Source: Butyrivibrio sp. (GTDB lineage: Bacteria; Bacillota; Clostridia; Lachnospirales; Lachnospiraceae). Taken from it: 33,359 nucleotides of DNA. Location: NCBI GenBank assembly GCA_017446685.1, contig JAFSQI010000029.1, positions 1 through 33,359 of the forward strand. Direction: 5' to 3'. A program made the position numbers and the translations under genes. Of this stretch, positions 22,303 through 31,663 are shown in pieces (positions within the stretch are counted from its first letter, which is position 1; each line of letters starts with the position of its first letter). Under the pieces are notes generated by a model. The model did not search any database. It was given only the letters and a program-made list of their open reading frames with translations, and was not told the origin of the DNA.

Positions 22303-24411
22303 ATGATTGAAGCAAGTAAACTTACAGAAGAATTTGGGAGTCTTGTATTTAACGATAAGGTGATGAAAGAGCGCCTTCCAAAGGACATATATAAAGCAGT
22401 TCATAAGACGATTGAAAAGGGCACACATCTTGAACTTGATGTGGCTAACTGCGTAGCAGCTACGATGAAGGAGTGGGCTGTAGAAAACGGTGCAACCCAC
22501 TTTACTCACTGGTTTCAGCCTATGACAGGACTTACAGCTGAAAAGCACGACAGCTTCATTTCTCCAACGGAAAATGGTGGAATCATCATGGAATTTTCAG
22601 GAAAAGAGCTGGTTAAAGGTGAGCCTGATGCGTCAAGCTTTCCGTCAGGAGGTCTGCGTGCAACCTTTGAAGCAAGAGGCTATACAGCCTGGGATCCTTC
22701 TTCACCGGCTTTTATTAAAGATGGATCTCTTTATATTCCTACAGCGTTTTGTTCATATGGCGGAGAAGCTTTGGATAAAAAGACACCTCTTTTAAGGTCT
22801 ATGGAAGCTCTTTCTGCAGAAGCCGTAAAAATGCTGCATTTACTTGGCTATGAGGACGTAAACCGCGTAAATACCACAATCGGTTCAGAGCAGGAGTATT
22901 TCCTGATTGATAAAGATTATTACAAGAAGAGAAAAGATCTTCTTTTTACAGGAAGAACTTTGATAGGCGCACCAGCCACAAAAGGTCAGGAGATGGAGGA
23001 TCATTACTTTGGAGTTATTAAGCCAAAGGTTTCTGCCTATATGCATGACCTCGATGAAGAGCTTTGGAAGCTTGGAATTCCGGCTAAAACCAAGCATAAC
23101 GAGGTTGCTCCTTCACAGCATGAGCTGGCACCGGTATTTGAGACAGCAAATGTAGCCGTGGATCACAACCAGCTCACAATGGAAGTGATGAAGAAGGTAG
23201 CTGATAAACACAATTTTGCATGTCTGTTGCATGAAAAGCCCTTTGAGGGAATTAATGGTTCCGGAAAACATAACAACTGGTCAATTTGCACTGACACAGG
23301 CTTAAATCTCCTTGATCCCGGTAAAAAACCAGGTGAAAACATTCCATTTCTTGTTTTCCTCATGGCTGTAATTGCTGCTGTTGATGATTATGCACCAATT
23401 TTAAGACTTTCTGTAGCATCTGCCGGAAATGATCACAGACTTGGAGGTAATGAGGCACCGCCAGCTATTATCTCAATATTTGTAGGTGACGAGCTTGCAG
23501 AGGTATTAAAAGGCGTTGAAGAAGGCTCTGCTTATCAGGGTTCCGGCAAGGTTCAGATGGCTATGGGGGCTACAGTTCTTCCTCATTTTACCAAGGATAA
23601 TACCGATAGAAACAGAACTTCACCATTTGCATTTACAGGAAATAAATTTGAGTTCCGTATGCCCGGATCTGCTGTTTCTGTAGCAAATGCAAATATTGTT
23701 CTTAATACAGCAGTTGCAAGAGAAGTTGCAAAGTTGTATGAGAAGCTTTCAACATTTGGTGCTGATGAGCTCAAAGACAAAATTATGGACGTTTTAAGAG
23801 AGACACTTCTTGAGCATAAGAGAGTTCTTTTCAACGGTAACGGATATACAGATGAGTGGGTACAGGAGGCTGAAAGAAGGGGACTTCCTAACCTTAAGTC
23901 ATTGCCTGATGCTATGCCTTACTGGATTTCAGATGCCTCGATCGATCTTTTTACCGGTCATGGAATATTTACCAAGGAAGAACTTCAGTCAAGATATGAG
24001 ATTCTTCTTGAGAATTATTCTAAATCAGTTCATATTGAGTCACTTACTATGCAGGAAATGGTAAGGAAAGACTTAACAGAAGGAATTGTTGCATATCAGA
24101 AGGATTTAAGCAAAGAAGCAGTTCAGAAAAAGAGTCTTCTTGGCGAGAACAGTGGTGCTTTGGAGTGCGGAATATTAAAAGAACTTGATAGCGCTTCCGC
24201 AAATATGTGCTCAGCACTTTTAAAGCTTTATGAAGATACAAAAACAGCAGAAAGCAAGACTGATGCGCTTGATACAGCAAAGTTTTATCAGGAAACTGTC
24301 CTTGCTGATATGGAGGAGCTTAGAAGGTATGCCGATCAGGCAGAAGCACTGATTCCGGAGAAATATCTCAGCTATCCGACATACGGACAGATGCTGTTCT
24401 CGCTTAGATAA
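22303..24411 (+). CDS. glnN: Type III glutamine synthetase
   Basis: The product is 702 residues, typical of GSIII and much longer than GSI (~470). GSIII hallmarks include THWFQPMTGLTAEKHDSF, the FPSGGLRATFEARGYTAWD stretch, the metal-binding IGSEQEYFLID, KHNEVAPSQHELAP and HEKPFEGINGSGKHNNWS, plus NRTSPFAFTG. It condenses glutamate and ammonia with ATP. GSIII is common in Bacteroides, Butyrivibrio and Ruminococcus relatives. No adenylylation site is recognised. AGGAGG lies before the ATG, 44 bases after asnB, so it is probably in one operon with amt and asnB and feeds glutamine to AsnB and GltB. Confidence 0.96.
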   Translation: MIEASKLTEEFGSLVFNDKVMKERLPKDIYKAVHKTIEKGTHLELDVANCVAATMKEWAVENGATHFTHWFQPMTGLTAEKHDSFISPTENGGIIMEFSGKELVKGEPDASSFPSGGLRATFEARGYTAWDPSSPAFIKDGSLYIPTAFCSYGGEALDKKTPLLRSMEALSAEAVKMLHLLGYEDVNRVNTTIGSEQEYFLIDKDYYKKRKDLLFTGRTLIGAPATKGQEMEDHYFGVIKPKVSAYMHDLDEELWKLGIPAKTKHNEVAPSQHELAPVFETANVAVDHNQLTMEVMKKVADKHNFACLLHEKPFEGINGSGKHNNWSICTDTGLNLLDPGKKPGENIPFLVFLMAVIAAVDDYAPILRLSVASAGNDHRLGGNEAPPAIISIFVGDELAEVLKGVEEGSAYQGSGKVQMAMGATVLPHFTKDNTDRNRTSPFAFTGNKFEFRMPGSAVSVANANIVLNTAVAREVAKLYEKLSTFGADELKDKIMDVLRETLLEHKRVLFNGNGYTDEWVQEAERRGLPNLKSLPDAMPYWISDASIDLFTGHGIFTKEELQSRYEILLENYSKSVHIESLTMQEMVRKDLTEGIVAYQKDLSKEAVQKKSLLGENSGALECGILKELDSASANMCSALLKLYEDTKTAESKTDALDTAKFYQETVLADMEELRRYADQAEALIPEKYLSYPTYGQMLFSLR

Positions 24412-24471
24412 TTTACAGCAGCAAATGGCATAAATGCTGTGTCGATTATTAAAAAAGGAAGGAAGCCCGAA

Positions 24472-27400
24472 ATGGAAGAATGGATGAAGGAGCACGATGC
24501 CTGTGGCATTGGTGCAGTAATAAATATAGATGGTAAACCGGACAATAAAGTACTTGACGATGCTCTTTCCATAGTTGAAAAGCTTGAGCATCGTGCCGGC
24601 AAGGATGCCACAGGAAAAGTAGGTGACGGTGTAGGAATTCTGCTTCAGATTTCTCATAAGTTTTTTTCAAAAGAAGCTCAAAAACTTGGTATTACTTTAA
24701 GAAATGCCGGAGATTATGGCATAGGAATGTTCTTTTTTCCTACAGATTCCATGAAAAGGATGTTTGCCAAAAGACTCCTTGAAGTAATAGCAGAAAAAGA
24801 GAACCTGAAAGTTCTTGGTTGGAGAGATGTTACTACACATCCCGATATTCTCGGTGAAGTGGCGCGAGAGTGTATGCCGCATATTTCACAGTGTTTTATT
24901 GAAAGACCTGATGATGTGCCTGCGGGAGCGGAATTTGACAGGCGACTTTACTGCCTTAGAAGAGAATATGAAAAATCTTCAGAGAATACCTATATTTGTT
25001 CGCTTTCATCCAGAACCATTGTTTATAAGGGCATGTTTCTTGTTGGGCAGCTTCGTAATTTCTATGAAGATCTGCTCTCACCTTCCTATGAGACGGCTAT
25101 TGCTATGGTTCACAGCCGATTTTCGACCAATACAACACCTTCATGGCAAAGAGCTCATCCATATAGAATGATAGCCCACAACGGCGAAATAAACACAATT
25201 CGAGGTAACAGCGACAGAATGCTTGCCCGTGAAGAGACAATGTCTTCAGATATGTTCGGAGATGAGCTTTCAAAGGTGTATCCTGTCATAGCTTCATCAG
25301 GCTCAGATTCAGCAATGCTTGATAATACTCTTGAATTTTTGTATATGAACGGAATGGATCTGCCTCTTGCAATGATGCTTACAATACCTGAGCCCTGGAA
25401 GCACAATGACTTTATGGCTCAGGACAGAAAAGATTTTTATCACTACTATGCAACCATGATGGAACCCTGGGATGGTCCTGCGGCAGTTCTTTTTACTGAT
25501 GGTGAGGTTTTCGGTGCAACTCTGGACAGAAACGGGCTAAGACCATCCAGATATTACGTAACCAAGGATGGACGCCTTATCCTGGCTTCAGAGGTAGGGG
25601 TACTTGATATTCCGGAGGAGATTATAGAGAAGAAATCACGTCTTTCACCAGGGCATATGCTTTTGGTTGATACGAAAGAGGGAAGAATAATCTCTGATGA
25701 GGAGATTAAGGAGAGGTATTCCAAGGCAAAGCCTTACGGCGAGTGGCTTGACAGATATCTTTTGCACCTTTCAAATCTTAAGATTCCAAATAAAAAGATT
25801 CCTACACATACTCAGGAAATGAGGGATAAGCTCTACAAGGTATTCGGTTACACCTATGAGGATGTTAAAAATCAGATAATGCCTATGGCAATGACCGGGG
25901 TGGAGCCCACTGTGTCAATGGGTACTGATGTGCCGCTTGCAATGTTATCTGACCATCATCAGATGCTTTTTTGCTACTTTAAGCAGCTTTTTGCACAGGT
26001 TACCAATCCGCCTATTGATTCGCTGAGAGAAAAGGTTGTTACTGATACAACTGTATATATTGGGTCAGACGGAAATCTTTTGACATTAAAATCAGATAAC
26101 TGCAGAGTGCTGGAGGTTAACAATCCTATCCTTACAGGAGTTGACCTTATGAAGATAGAAAATCTGGATGAGCCCGGATTTAAGGTAAAAAAGATTTCTC
26201 TTTTGTACTATAAGAATACTCCTGTAGAGAGGGCACTTGAGCAGCTTGATGTGTCTGTTGACAGGGCTGTTGCGGACGGCGTAAATATCATTATTCTCTC
26301 TGACAGAGGAGTTGATGAAAACCACATGCCGATTCCGTCCTTGCTCGCGGTTTCTTCAGTTGAACAGCATCTTGTCAGGACCAAGCAGCGCACTGCGGTT
26401 TCACTTATCCTTGAGAGCGGAGAGCCAAGGGATGTTCATCAGATTGCAACACTTCTTGGTTTTGGCGCAAGAGCAATTCATCCATACCTTGCCCAGGAGT
26501 GCATTGCAGAGCTTATTGATATAGGAATTCTTGACAAAGATTATCATACAGCAATTGCTGATTACAATAATGCACTGCTTGGCGGTGTTGTTAAGATTGC
26601 TGCAAAAATGGGAATTTCAACTTTGCAGTCTTATCAGTCTGCAAAGATTTTTGAGGCAGTCGGCTTGTCAGCAGAAGTGATAGATAAATATTTTACCGGA
26701 ATAATCAGCAGAGTCGGCGGTATCGGGATAAATGAGATTGGAGAGGATGTGGAATACAGGCATAATAAGGCGTTTGATCCGCTTGGCCTTTCCACTGATA
26801 CAACGCTGGATTCCACAGGCTTTCATAATCTAAGGAGCGGTGATGACAAAGAGGATCATATGTACAATCCCAAGACAATTGTTACACTCCAGAGAGCTGT
26901 AAGAGAAGGGGATTACGAGAAGTTCAAGGAATACACCAAAATGGTGGATGATGAGAACAGGCCGCATACACTCAGAGCTCTTTTGTCGTTTGTTCCTGCC
27001 AAAGAGAAGATTCCGCTTGAAGAAGTGGAAAGTGAAGAGAATATAGTGAAACGATTCCAGACAGGAGCAATGAGTTACGGTTCTTTGTCAAAAGAGGCGC
27101 ATGAAACCCTTGCTACAGCGATGAACAGGCTTGGAGGCAAGTCAAACACCGGAGAAGGCGGAGAGGATACAGACCGCTTTGGAACAGAGAGAAACAGCGC
27201 GGTTAAGCAGGTGGCATCAGGTAGATTTGGTGTTACAAGTCAGTATCTTTTAAGTGCAAAAGAGATACAGATAAAAATGGCTCAGGGCGCAAAGCCGGGT
27301 GAAGGTGGCCATCTTCCGGGGAAAAAGGTATACCCTTGGGTTGCCAGTACAAGATTTTCAACTCCGGGTGTTGCACTGATTTCTCCGCCTCCTCACCATG

Positions 27401-28992
27401 ATATTTATTCAATCGAGGACCTGGCACAGCTTATTTATGACCTAAAAAATGCCAATGACAAGGCAAGAATATCAGTTAAGCTTGTTTCAGAGGCGGGCGT
27501 TGGAACAATAGCCTCCGGTGTAGCAAAAGCCGGCGCTTCTGTAATCCTTGTTTCAGGCTATGATGGAGGAACAGGCGCAGCACCGTCATCTTCAGTACAT
27601 CACGCCGGACTCCCATGGGAGCTTGGCGTAAGTGAAGCCCATCAGGCGCTTTTGGACAGCGGACTTAGAAGCCGGGTAGTTCTGGAGACAGATGGAAAAC
27701 TAATGACCGGAAGAGATGTGGCTATAGCAGCACTTCTTGGTGCGGAGGAGTTTGGGTTTGCCACAGCGCCACTTGTATGTATGGGCTGCATGATGATGAG
27801 AGTCTGTTCCAAGGACACCTGCCCTGTGGGAATAGCTACTCAGAACGAGGAGCTTCGCAAGAGATTTAAAGGAAAACCTGAGCATGTCATGAATTTCATG
27901 CTTTTTGTTGCAAGACAGCTACGTGAGATCATGAGCGAGCTTGGATTTCGGACTGTTGAAGAGATGGTAGGAAGAACAGACTGCCTTAAGATGAGAAGCT
28001 ATGACAAATCGGAAAAGAGTATCTCTCACCGCAAAAATGCTGCTGATTTAAGCAGAATATTGGCAGGAGGTTATGTTTCAGGCCAAAAGAATCACTTTGA
28101 TCCTAAGGATTTATATGACTTTGGACTTGAAAAGACACTGGACTTTACTTTGCTTATACCGGAGTATGAAGCAAATAAAAAGCAGATCAATAATAAACAG
28201 ATAAAAATATGCGCTGAAGTTTCAAGTACTGACAGAAGCTTTGGAACACTTCTTGGAAGCAGAGTTACCGCTGATTTTAAAGATACATTAAAAGAAGATT
28301 CTGTTCTTGTCACAGTAAAAGGAGGTGGAGGCCAGTCCTTTGGCGCATTCCTTCCTAAAGGTGTGACACTTAAATTGTACGGTGATGCTAATGATGGTTT
28401 CGGAAAGGGATTGTCAGGCGGAAAAGTAGTTGTAAGACCTTCAGATAAAGCAACCTACAAAGCTCATGAAAATATAATCATCGGCAATGTGGCACTATAT
28501 GGAGCTACTTCTGGAAAGGCGTATATCTGCGGCGTGGCCGGAGAAAGATTCTGTGTCAGAAATTCCGGAGCAGTCGCTGTTGCAGAGGGCTGTGGAGATC
28601 ATGGACTTGAATATATGACCGGAGGAAGAGCCGTAATCCTTGGAATGACCGGAAAAAATTTTGCTGCAGGTATGAGCGGCGGAATAGCTTATGTTCTTGA
28701 TAGAGAGCATACTCTTTATCTTAGAATGAACAAGGATATGGCGTCTTTATATGAAGTTACAGATAAGTACGATATGGCTGAGCTAAAGAGTATCCTGGAG
28801 GATTATGTAAAAGAGACTGATTCGGAATTCGCTAAGGAAATCCTTGATAACTTTGAAAGCTTTATTCCTGATTTTAAAAAGATTGTTCCAAGTGACTATC
28901 AGAAAATGCTAACCGCAATAGGAAGATACGAGGAACAGGGAATCAGTCATGAGCACGCAGTGCTTGAAGCATTCAAAGAAATAGCCGGATAA
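24472..28992 (+). CDS. gltB: Glutamate synthase large (alpha) subunit
   Basis: The ATG at 24472 has an AAGGAAGGAAG site and gives 1506 residues; a GTG at 24439 upstream of that site was rejected. A ten-residue propeptide precedes Cys11 (HDACGIG), the amidotransferase nucleophile. In order come the glutaminase domain (~11-420), the central domain, the FMN-binding synthase domain (TGAMSYGSLSKEAHE, GAKPGEGGHLPG), the 3Fe-4S cysteines in MRVCSKDTCPVG, and a C-terminal beta-helix with repeated glycines (GGGGQSFGAF, LSGGKVVV). It converts glutamine and 2-oxoglutarate to two glutamates, with electrons from GltD. It follows glnN by 60 bases. Confidence 0.96.
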   Translation: MEEWMKEHDACGIGAVINIDGKPDNKVLDDALSIVEKLEHRAGKDATGKVGDGVGILLQISHKFFSKEAQKLGITLRNAGDYGIGMFFFPTDSMKRMFAKRLLEVIAEKENLKVLGWRDVTTHPDILGEVARECMPHISQCFIERPDDVPAGAEFDRRLYCLRREYEKSSENTYICSLSSRTIVYKGMFLVGQLRNFYEDLLSPSYETAIAMVHSRFSTNTTPSWQRAHPYRMIAHNGEINTIRGNSDRMLAREETMSSDMFGDELSKVYPVIASSGSDSAMLDNTLEFLYMNGMDLPLAMMLTIPEPWKHNDFMAQDRKDFYHYYATMMEPWDGPAAVLFTDGEVFGATLDRNGLRPSRYYVTKDGRLILASEVGVLDIPEEIIEKKSRLSPGHMLLVDTKEGRIISDEEIKERYSKAKPYGEWLDRYLLHLSNLKIPNKKIPTHTQEMRDKLYKVFGYTYEDVKNQIMPMAMTGVEPTVSMGTDVPLAMLSDHHQMLFCYFKQLFAQVTNPPIDSLREKVVTDTTVYIGSDGNLLTLKSDNCRVLEVNNPILTGVDLMKIENLDEPGFKVKKISLLYYKNTPVERALEQLDVSVDRAVADGVNIIILSDRGVDENHMPIPSLLAVSSVEQHLVRTKQRTAVSLILESGEPRDVHQIATLLGFGARAIHPYLAQECIAELIDIGILDKDYHTAIADYNNALLGGVVKIAAKMGISTLQSYQSAKIFEAVGLSAEVIDKYFTGIISRVGGIGINEIGEDVEYRHNKAFDPLGLSTDTTLDSTGFHNLRSGDDKEDHMYNPKTIVTLQRAVREGDYEKFKEYTKMVDDENRPHTLRALLSFVPAKEKIPLEEVESEENIVKRFQTGAMSYGSLSKEAHETLATAMNRLGGKSNTGEGGEDTDRFGTERNSAVKQVASGRFGVTSQYLLSAKEIQIKMAQGAKPGEGGHLPGKKVYPWVASTRFSTPGVALISPPPHHDIYSIEDLAQLIYDLKNANDKARISVKLVSEAGVGTIASGVAKAGASVILVSGYDGGTGAAPSSSVHHAGLPWELGVSEAHQALLDSGLRSRVVLETDGKLMTGRDVAIAALLGAEEFGFATAPLVCMGCMMMRVCSKDTCPVGIATQNEELRKRFKGKPEHVMNFMLFVARQLREIMSELGFRTVEEMVGRTDCLKMRSYDKSEKSISHRKNAADLSRILAGGYVSGQKNHFDPKDLYDFGLEKTLDFTLLIPEYEANKKQINNKQIKICAEVSSTDRSFGTLLGSRVTADFKDTLKEDSVLVTVKGGGGQSFGAFLPKGVTLKLYGDANDGFGKGLSGGKVVVRPSDKATYKAHENIIIGNVALYGATSGKAYICGVAGERFCVRNSGAVAVAEGCGDHGLEYMTGGRAVILGMTGKNFAAGMSGGIAYVLDREHTLYLRMNKDMASLYEVTDKYDMAELKSILEDYVKETDSEFAKEILDNFESFIPDFKKIVPSDYQKMLTAIGRYEEQGISHEHAVLEAFKEIAG

Positions 28993-29007
28993 GTTACAGT
29001 TTAGGCT

Positions 29008-29038
29008 AAATGCGCACGTATCTGTGCGATTCGTTAGA
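29008..29038 (+). repeat. Stem-loop element, copy 2, in the gltB-gltD gap
   Basis: AAATGCGCAC (29008-29017), a GTATCT loop and GTGCG (29024-29028) form a 5-bp core stem extended by AAT/ATT with one bulged G. The block matches 18587-18617 at about 24 of 31 positions. It sits between the gltB stop and the gltD ribosome site, where it could set the gltB:gltD ratio. Confidence 0.55.
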
Positions 29039-29059
29039 AAAAGTTCAAGGAGAATAGAA

Positions 29060-30553
29060 ATGGGAAAAGAAACAGGTTTTCTTGAATATACCAGGAAAAA
29101 TAATAAGGACGTGCCGGTAGAAAAGAGAATTTTGACATTTGAAGAGTTTCATACCCCTCTTGATAACGAGGAGAGAAAGCAGCAGGCATCAAGGTGCATG
29201 AACTGTGGTGTGCCTTTTTGCCAGTCCGCAATGAATCTGGGCGGAATGGTGACAGGATGCCCTTTACATAATCTTATTCCTGAGTGGAATGATGAAATAT
29301 ACAAGGGACATGACGGACATGCTTTTGCAAGACTTCATAAAACAAGCAATTTCCCGGAATTTACCGGAAGAGTTTGCCCGGCACTTTGCGAAAAAGCGTG
29401 TATGTGCGGTCAGAACGGAGATTCTGTAACTGTTCATGACAATGAACTATATCTGGTTGAGACTGCTTTTTCAAACGGCTACATTAAACCGGTAAAGCCT
29501 TCAATAAGGAGCGGTAAAAAAATTGCTGTAATAGGTGCAGGTCCTTCGGGACTGGCTACAGCAGATGATTTAAACCACAGAGGGCACCTTGTAGAAGTGT
29601 TTGAGAGAGAGGATGAGATTGGCGGCCTATTGATGTATGGTATTCCAAATATGAAGCTTGATAAAAGCATTATTAAGCGCAGAAGAAAGCTAATGGAAGA
29701 TGAGGGAGTTGTTTTTCATACAAGTGCTGATATTGGTAAGTCAGAAAATGATGTAAAGAAGCTTATGGAGGACTTTGACGCAGTGGTTCTGTGCTGCGGA
29801 GCTAAAAAGCCAAGACCTTTGGCAGCTGCAGAACCCGGAAAGGTCCAGGGAGTCTATTATGCAGTTGATTTCCTCACAAAGACCACAAAAGCACTTATGA
29901 ACGCTGAAGACAGAACTGTTGATGCCCTTAGGAAGAAAGGCGGCTTTATTGATGCAAATGGCAAAAATGTAGTGATTGTGGGCGGCGGAGATACCGGAAA
30001 TGACTGCATTGGAACAGTAATAAGAATGGGTGCCAAATCTGTGACTGCCATTGAAATGATGCCAAAACCACCGGTAGAAAGGACACCTTCAAATCCTTGG
30101 CCGGAGTGGCCAAAAGTTTTAAAAACTGATTACGGCCATGAAGAAGCTATCAGTGTATATGGACAGGACCCCCGAATCTATGAAACTACTATTAAAGGCA
30201 TAACCACCGATAAAAAAGGTCATATCAAGCAGGTAGAAACTGTCAAAGTAACGTTTAAGGACGGCAAGCTTACTGAGGTAGCAGGAACAGAGAAGACTCT
30301 TAAATGCGACATCCTCCTTATAGCCGCTGGCTTTATCGGCTGCGAAGATTATGCAGCAGATGCTTTTTCTTTAAAAAGAACTAACAGAGGTGTTATTGCA
30401 ACCGGAGAAGGAAGCTATCATATCGATGGTACTAAGCTTTTTTCAGCAGGAGATATGCATAGAGGACAGTCTCTTGTAGTCTGGGCAATTGCAGAGGGAA
30501 AAGCTTGTGCCAAAGAAGTTGATGAATATCTGATGGGATATACGAATATGTAA
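29060..30553 (+). CDS. gltD: Glutamate synthase small (beta) subunit
   Basis: The ATG at 29060 with an AAGGAG site gives 497 residues; a GTG at 29024 lies within the hairpin and was rejected. The N-terminal cysteines (ASRCMNCGVPFC, GCPLHN, VCPALCEKACMCG) bind the 4Fe-4S clusters. Two Rossmann motifs follow: FAD-binding VIGAGPSGLATAD near 158 and NADPH-binding VIVGGGDTGNDC near 305. It takes electrons from NADPH and passes them to GltB. The C-terminus has the usual SAGDMHRGQSLVVWAI. It is the last gene of the nitrogen cluster. Confidence 0.96.
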   Translation: MGKETGFLEYTRKNNKDVPVEKRILTFEEFHTPLDNEERKQQASRCMNCGVPFCQSAMNLGGMVTGCPLHNLIPEWNDEIYKGHDGHAFARLHKTSNFPEFTGRVCPALCEKACMCGQNGDSVTVHDNELYLVETAFSNGYIKPVKPSIRSGKKIAVIGAGPSGLATADDLNHRGHLVEVFEREDEIGGLLMYGIPNMKLDKSIIKRRRKLMEDEGVVFHTSADIGKSENDVKKLMEDFDAVVLCCGAKKPRPLAAAEPGKVQGVYYAVDFLTKTTKALMNAEDRTVDALRKKGGFIDANGKNVVIVGGGDTGNDCIGTVIRMGAKSVTAIEMMPKPPVERTPSNPWPEWPKVLKTDYGHEEAISVYGQDPRIYETTIKGITTDKKGHIKQVETVKVTFKDGKLTEVAGTEKTLKCDILLIAAGFIGCEDYAADAFSLKRTNRGVIATGEGSYHIDGTKLFSAGDMHRGQSLVVWAIAEGKACAKEVDEYLMGYTNM

Positions 30554-30572
30554 ATCTAAAAAAATGACACCG

Positions 30573-30599
30573 TTTCAAAATTTAGATAATTTTTTGAAA
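30573..30599 (+). terminator. Weak AT-only hairpin downstream of gltD
   Basis: Arms TTTCAAAA (30573-30580) and TTTTGAAA (30592-30599) pair perfectly, with six T entering the second arm. It lacks G-C pairs at the base, so it is at best a weak terminator for the nitrogen operon; no better one was seen. Confidence 0.4.
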
Positions 30600-30608
30600 T
30601 AAGATGCC

Positions 30609-30654
30609 CTCCTATAATTTAAGCATAAACACAAACGTGCTTTTATTATAGGAG
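30609..30654. repeat. Long imperfect inverted repeat after gltD
   Basis: The 17-nt arms 30609-30625 and 30638-30654 share CTCCTATAAT/ATTATAGGAG and AGCA/TGCT, with a central mismatch run, around a 12-nt loop. It immediately precedes the AraC-type relic and could be a leftover terminus of a mobile element or an old operator. Confidence 0.5.
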
Positions 30655-30657
30655 AAG

Positions 30658-30750
30658 GTGGGGTATGATAACGATAAGCATTTCATGAAGATTTTTAAAG
30701 CTATGTGCGGAGTATCTCCAAGGGAGTACAGAAAGAATATGACTTCGTGA
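30658..30750 (+). pseudogene. Remnant of an AraC-family regulator (C-terminal recognition helix only)
   Basis: The frame from 30658 reads VGYDNDKHFMKIFKAMCG then VSPREYRKNMTS and stops. This is the end of an AraC/XylS DNA-binding domain (pattern GYxDxxYFxxxFKxxxGxSPxxYR). A stop lies only three codons upstream, and nothing upstream encodes the rest of the domain or a sensor domain. It is a broken relic, about 30 codons long, that overlaps the start of the next relic by 8 bases. Confidence 0.75.
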
Positions 30751-31324
30751 ATCAAAATTCAGAGAAACTATAAGCATAATATCCAAGCGAGAAGTCTTTG
30801 AGGGAGAATGTATTCTTGAAGAACTTGAAAAAACTGTATCAATGTTTAGGGATTATTACAAATATGAAGAAATACAGGGAATGGAAAGAAAAACGAAAGA
30901 AACAATTCCTGAAATGGCTTTCAGAGAATCAATCGCAAATGCACTAATGCATAGAACATGGGACATCAATGCCCGGATAAGAGTAATGATGTTTGATGAT
31001 AGAGTAGAAGTATATTCCCCCGGTGGTCTTCCTACCGGTTTGTCAAAGGAAGAATATCTTAAGGGAAATGTTTCAGTACTAAGGAATCCAATTGTTGGCA
31101 ATATACTATATAGGCTCCATGTAGTAGAAATATTAGGAACAGGTGTTAGAAGAATTTTGGAAGCATATGGTTCAAGCATAAGAAAACCGGTTTTTGAAGT
31201 ATTTGAAAATTCTATTAAGGTTACATTACCGACAGTAGCAAGCTTAGAAATGACCAAAGATGAAAATGTTGTGGCACAATTGCTTGCATCATCTGGTTAT
31301 AGGTTATATTATCATAATTGGTAA
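30743..31324 (+). pseudogene. N-terminally truncated RecG-like / AlbA_2-type ATP-binding regulator fragment
   Basis: The open frame begins after a stop at 30740 and reads LRESKFRETISIISKREVF, with an internal ATG at 30842 giving a 160-residue product. FRESIANALMHRTW, then VMMFDDRVEVYSPGGLP and LRNPIVGNILYRL and EILGTGVRRI, match the ATPase-like C-terminal half of the large 'putative DNA-binding' AlbA_2 family. The N-terminal AlbA_2 domain is missing, and the end (YRLYYHNW) stops before the winged helix normally found there. No ribosome site was seen at the ATG. A relic is likeliest, though an expressed fragment cannot be excluded. Confidence 0.7.
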
Positions 31325-31364
31325 AAGAAAATTCAACACACCATCAAAAAAAGAAATTAAGTGA

Positions 31365-31392
31365 TTTGAAACCAGAGTAATATCAATATAAT
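31365..31392 (+). promoter_or_regulatory. Candidate promoter for the 72-residue protein
   Basis: TTTGAA (31365-31370), a 16-nt spacer and a perfect TATAAT (31387-31392) lie about 48 bases before the ATG at 31440. A short TCAGG/CCTGA stem lies in the leader. Confidence 0.5.
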
Positions 31393-31439
31393 GTTGCTCA
31401 GGGGTTAGCACCTGAAAAAATGATTTTTAGGAGGGAAGG

Positions 31440-31658
31440 ATGGCAGACATTACAACAATTATCAAACAGGTAAGTGAGAACAAGGAACTGATGGCACAGA
31501 TTGCCAAGGTTGATCCGAATCAGGCAAAGGAACTGCTTAAAAAAGCCAATATTGATGTTGATGAAGCCGACATCAGAAAGGTTCAGGCTGCTGTTTCAGA
31601 TGGAAAGCTTGATTTAAATGATTTTAAGGATATTGCTGGGGGATTATTTAAAAAATAA
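31440..31658 (+). CDS. Small acidic helical protein of unknown function, 72 residues
   Basis: A strong AGGAGGG site, a good promoter and a downstream hairpin show that this is a real, probably monocistronic, gene. The sequence begins MADITTIIKQVSENKELMAQ and alternates charged and hydrophobic residues in three predicted helices. It has no membrane segment, signal peptide or cysteine. The end reads LDLNDFKDIAGG-LFKK. The hydrophobic-Asp-x-x-x-Ala-Gly-Gly pattern recalls double-glycine leader sites of Nif11-type peptide precursors, but only four residues follow it. Similar short proteins ending in GG-L-F-K/GK are common in Lachnospiraceae with no assigned role. I do not assign a function. Confidence 0.8.
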   Translation: MADITTIIKQVSENKELMAQIAKVDPNQAKELLKKANIDVDEADIRKVQAAVSDGKLDLNDFKDIAGGLFKK

Positions 31659-31663
31659 TGAGA

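Noticed and set aside
31440-31658. A complete bacteriocin or RiPP precursor
   Set aside because: Only four residues follow the GG-like site, and no modification enzyme, peptidase or ABC exporter is adjacent.
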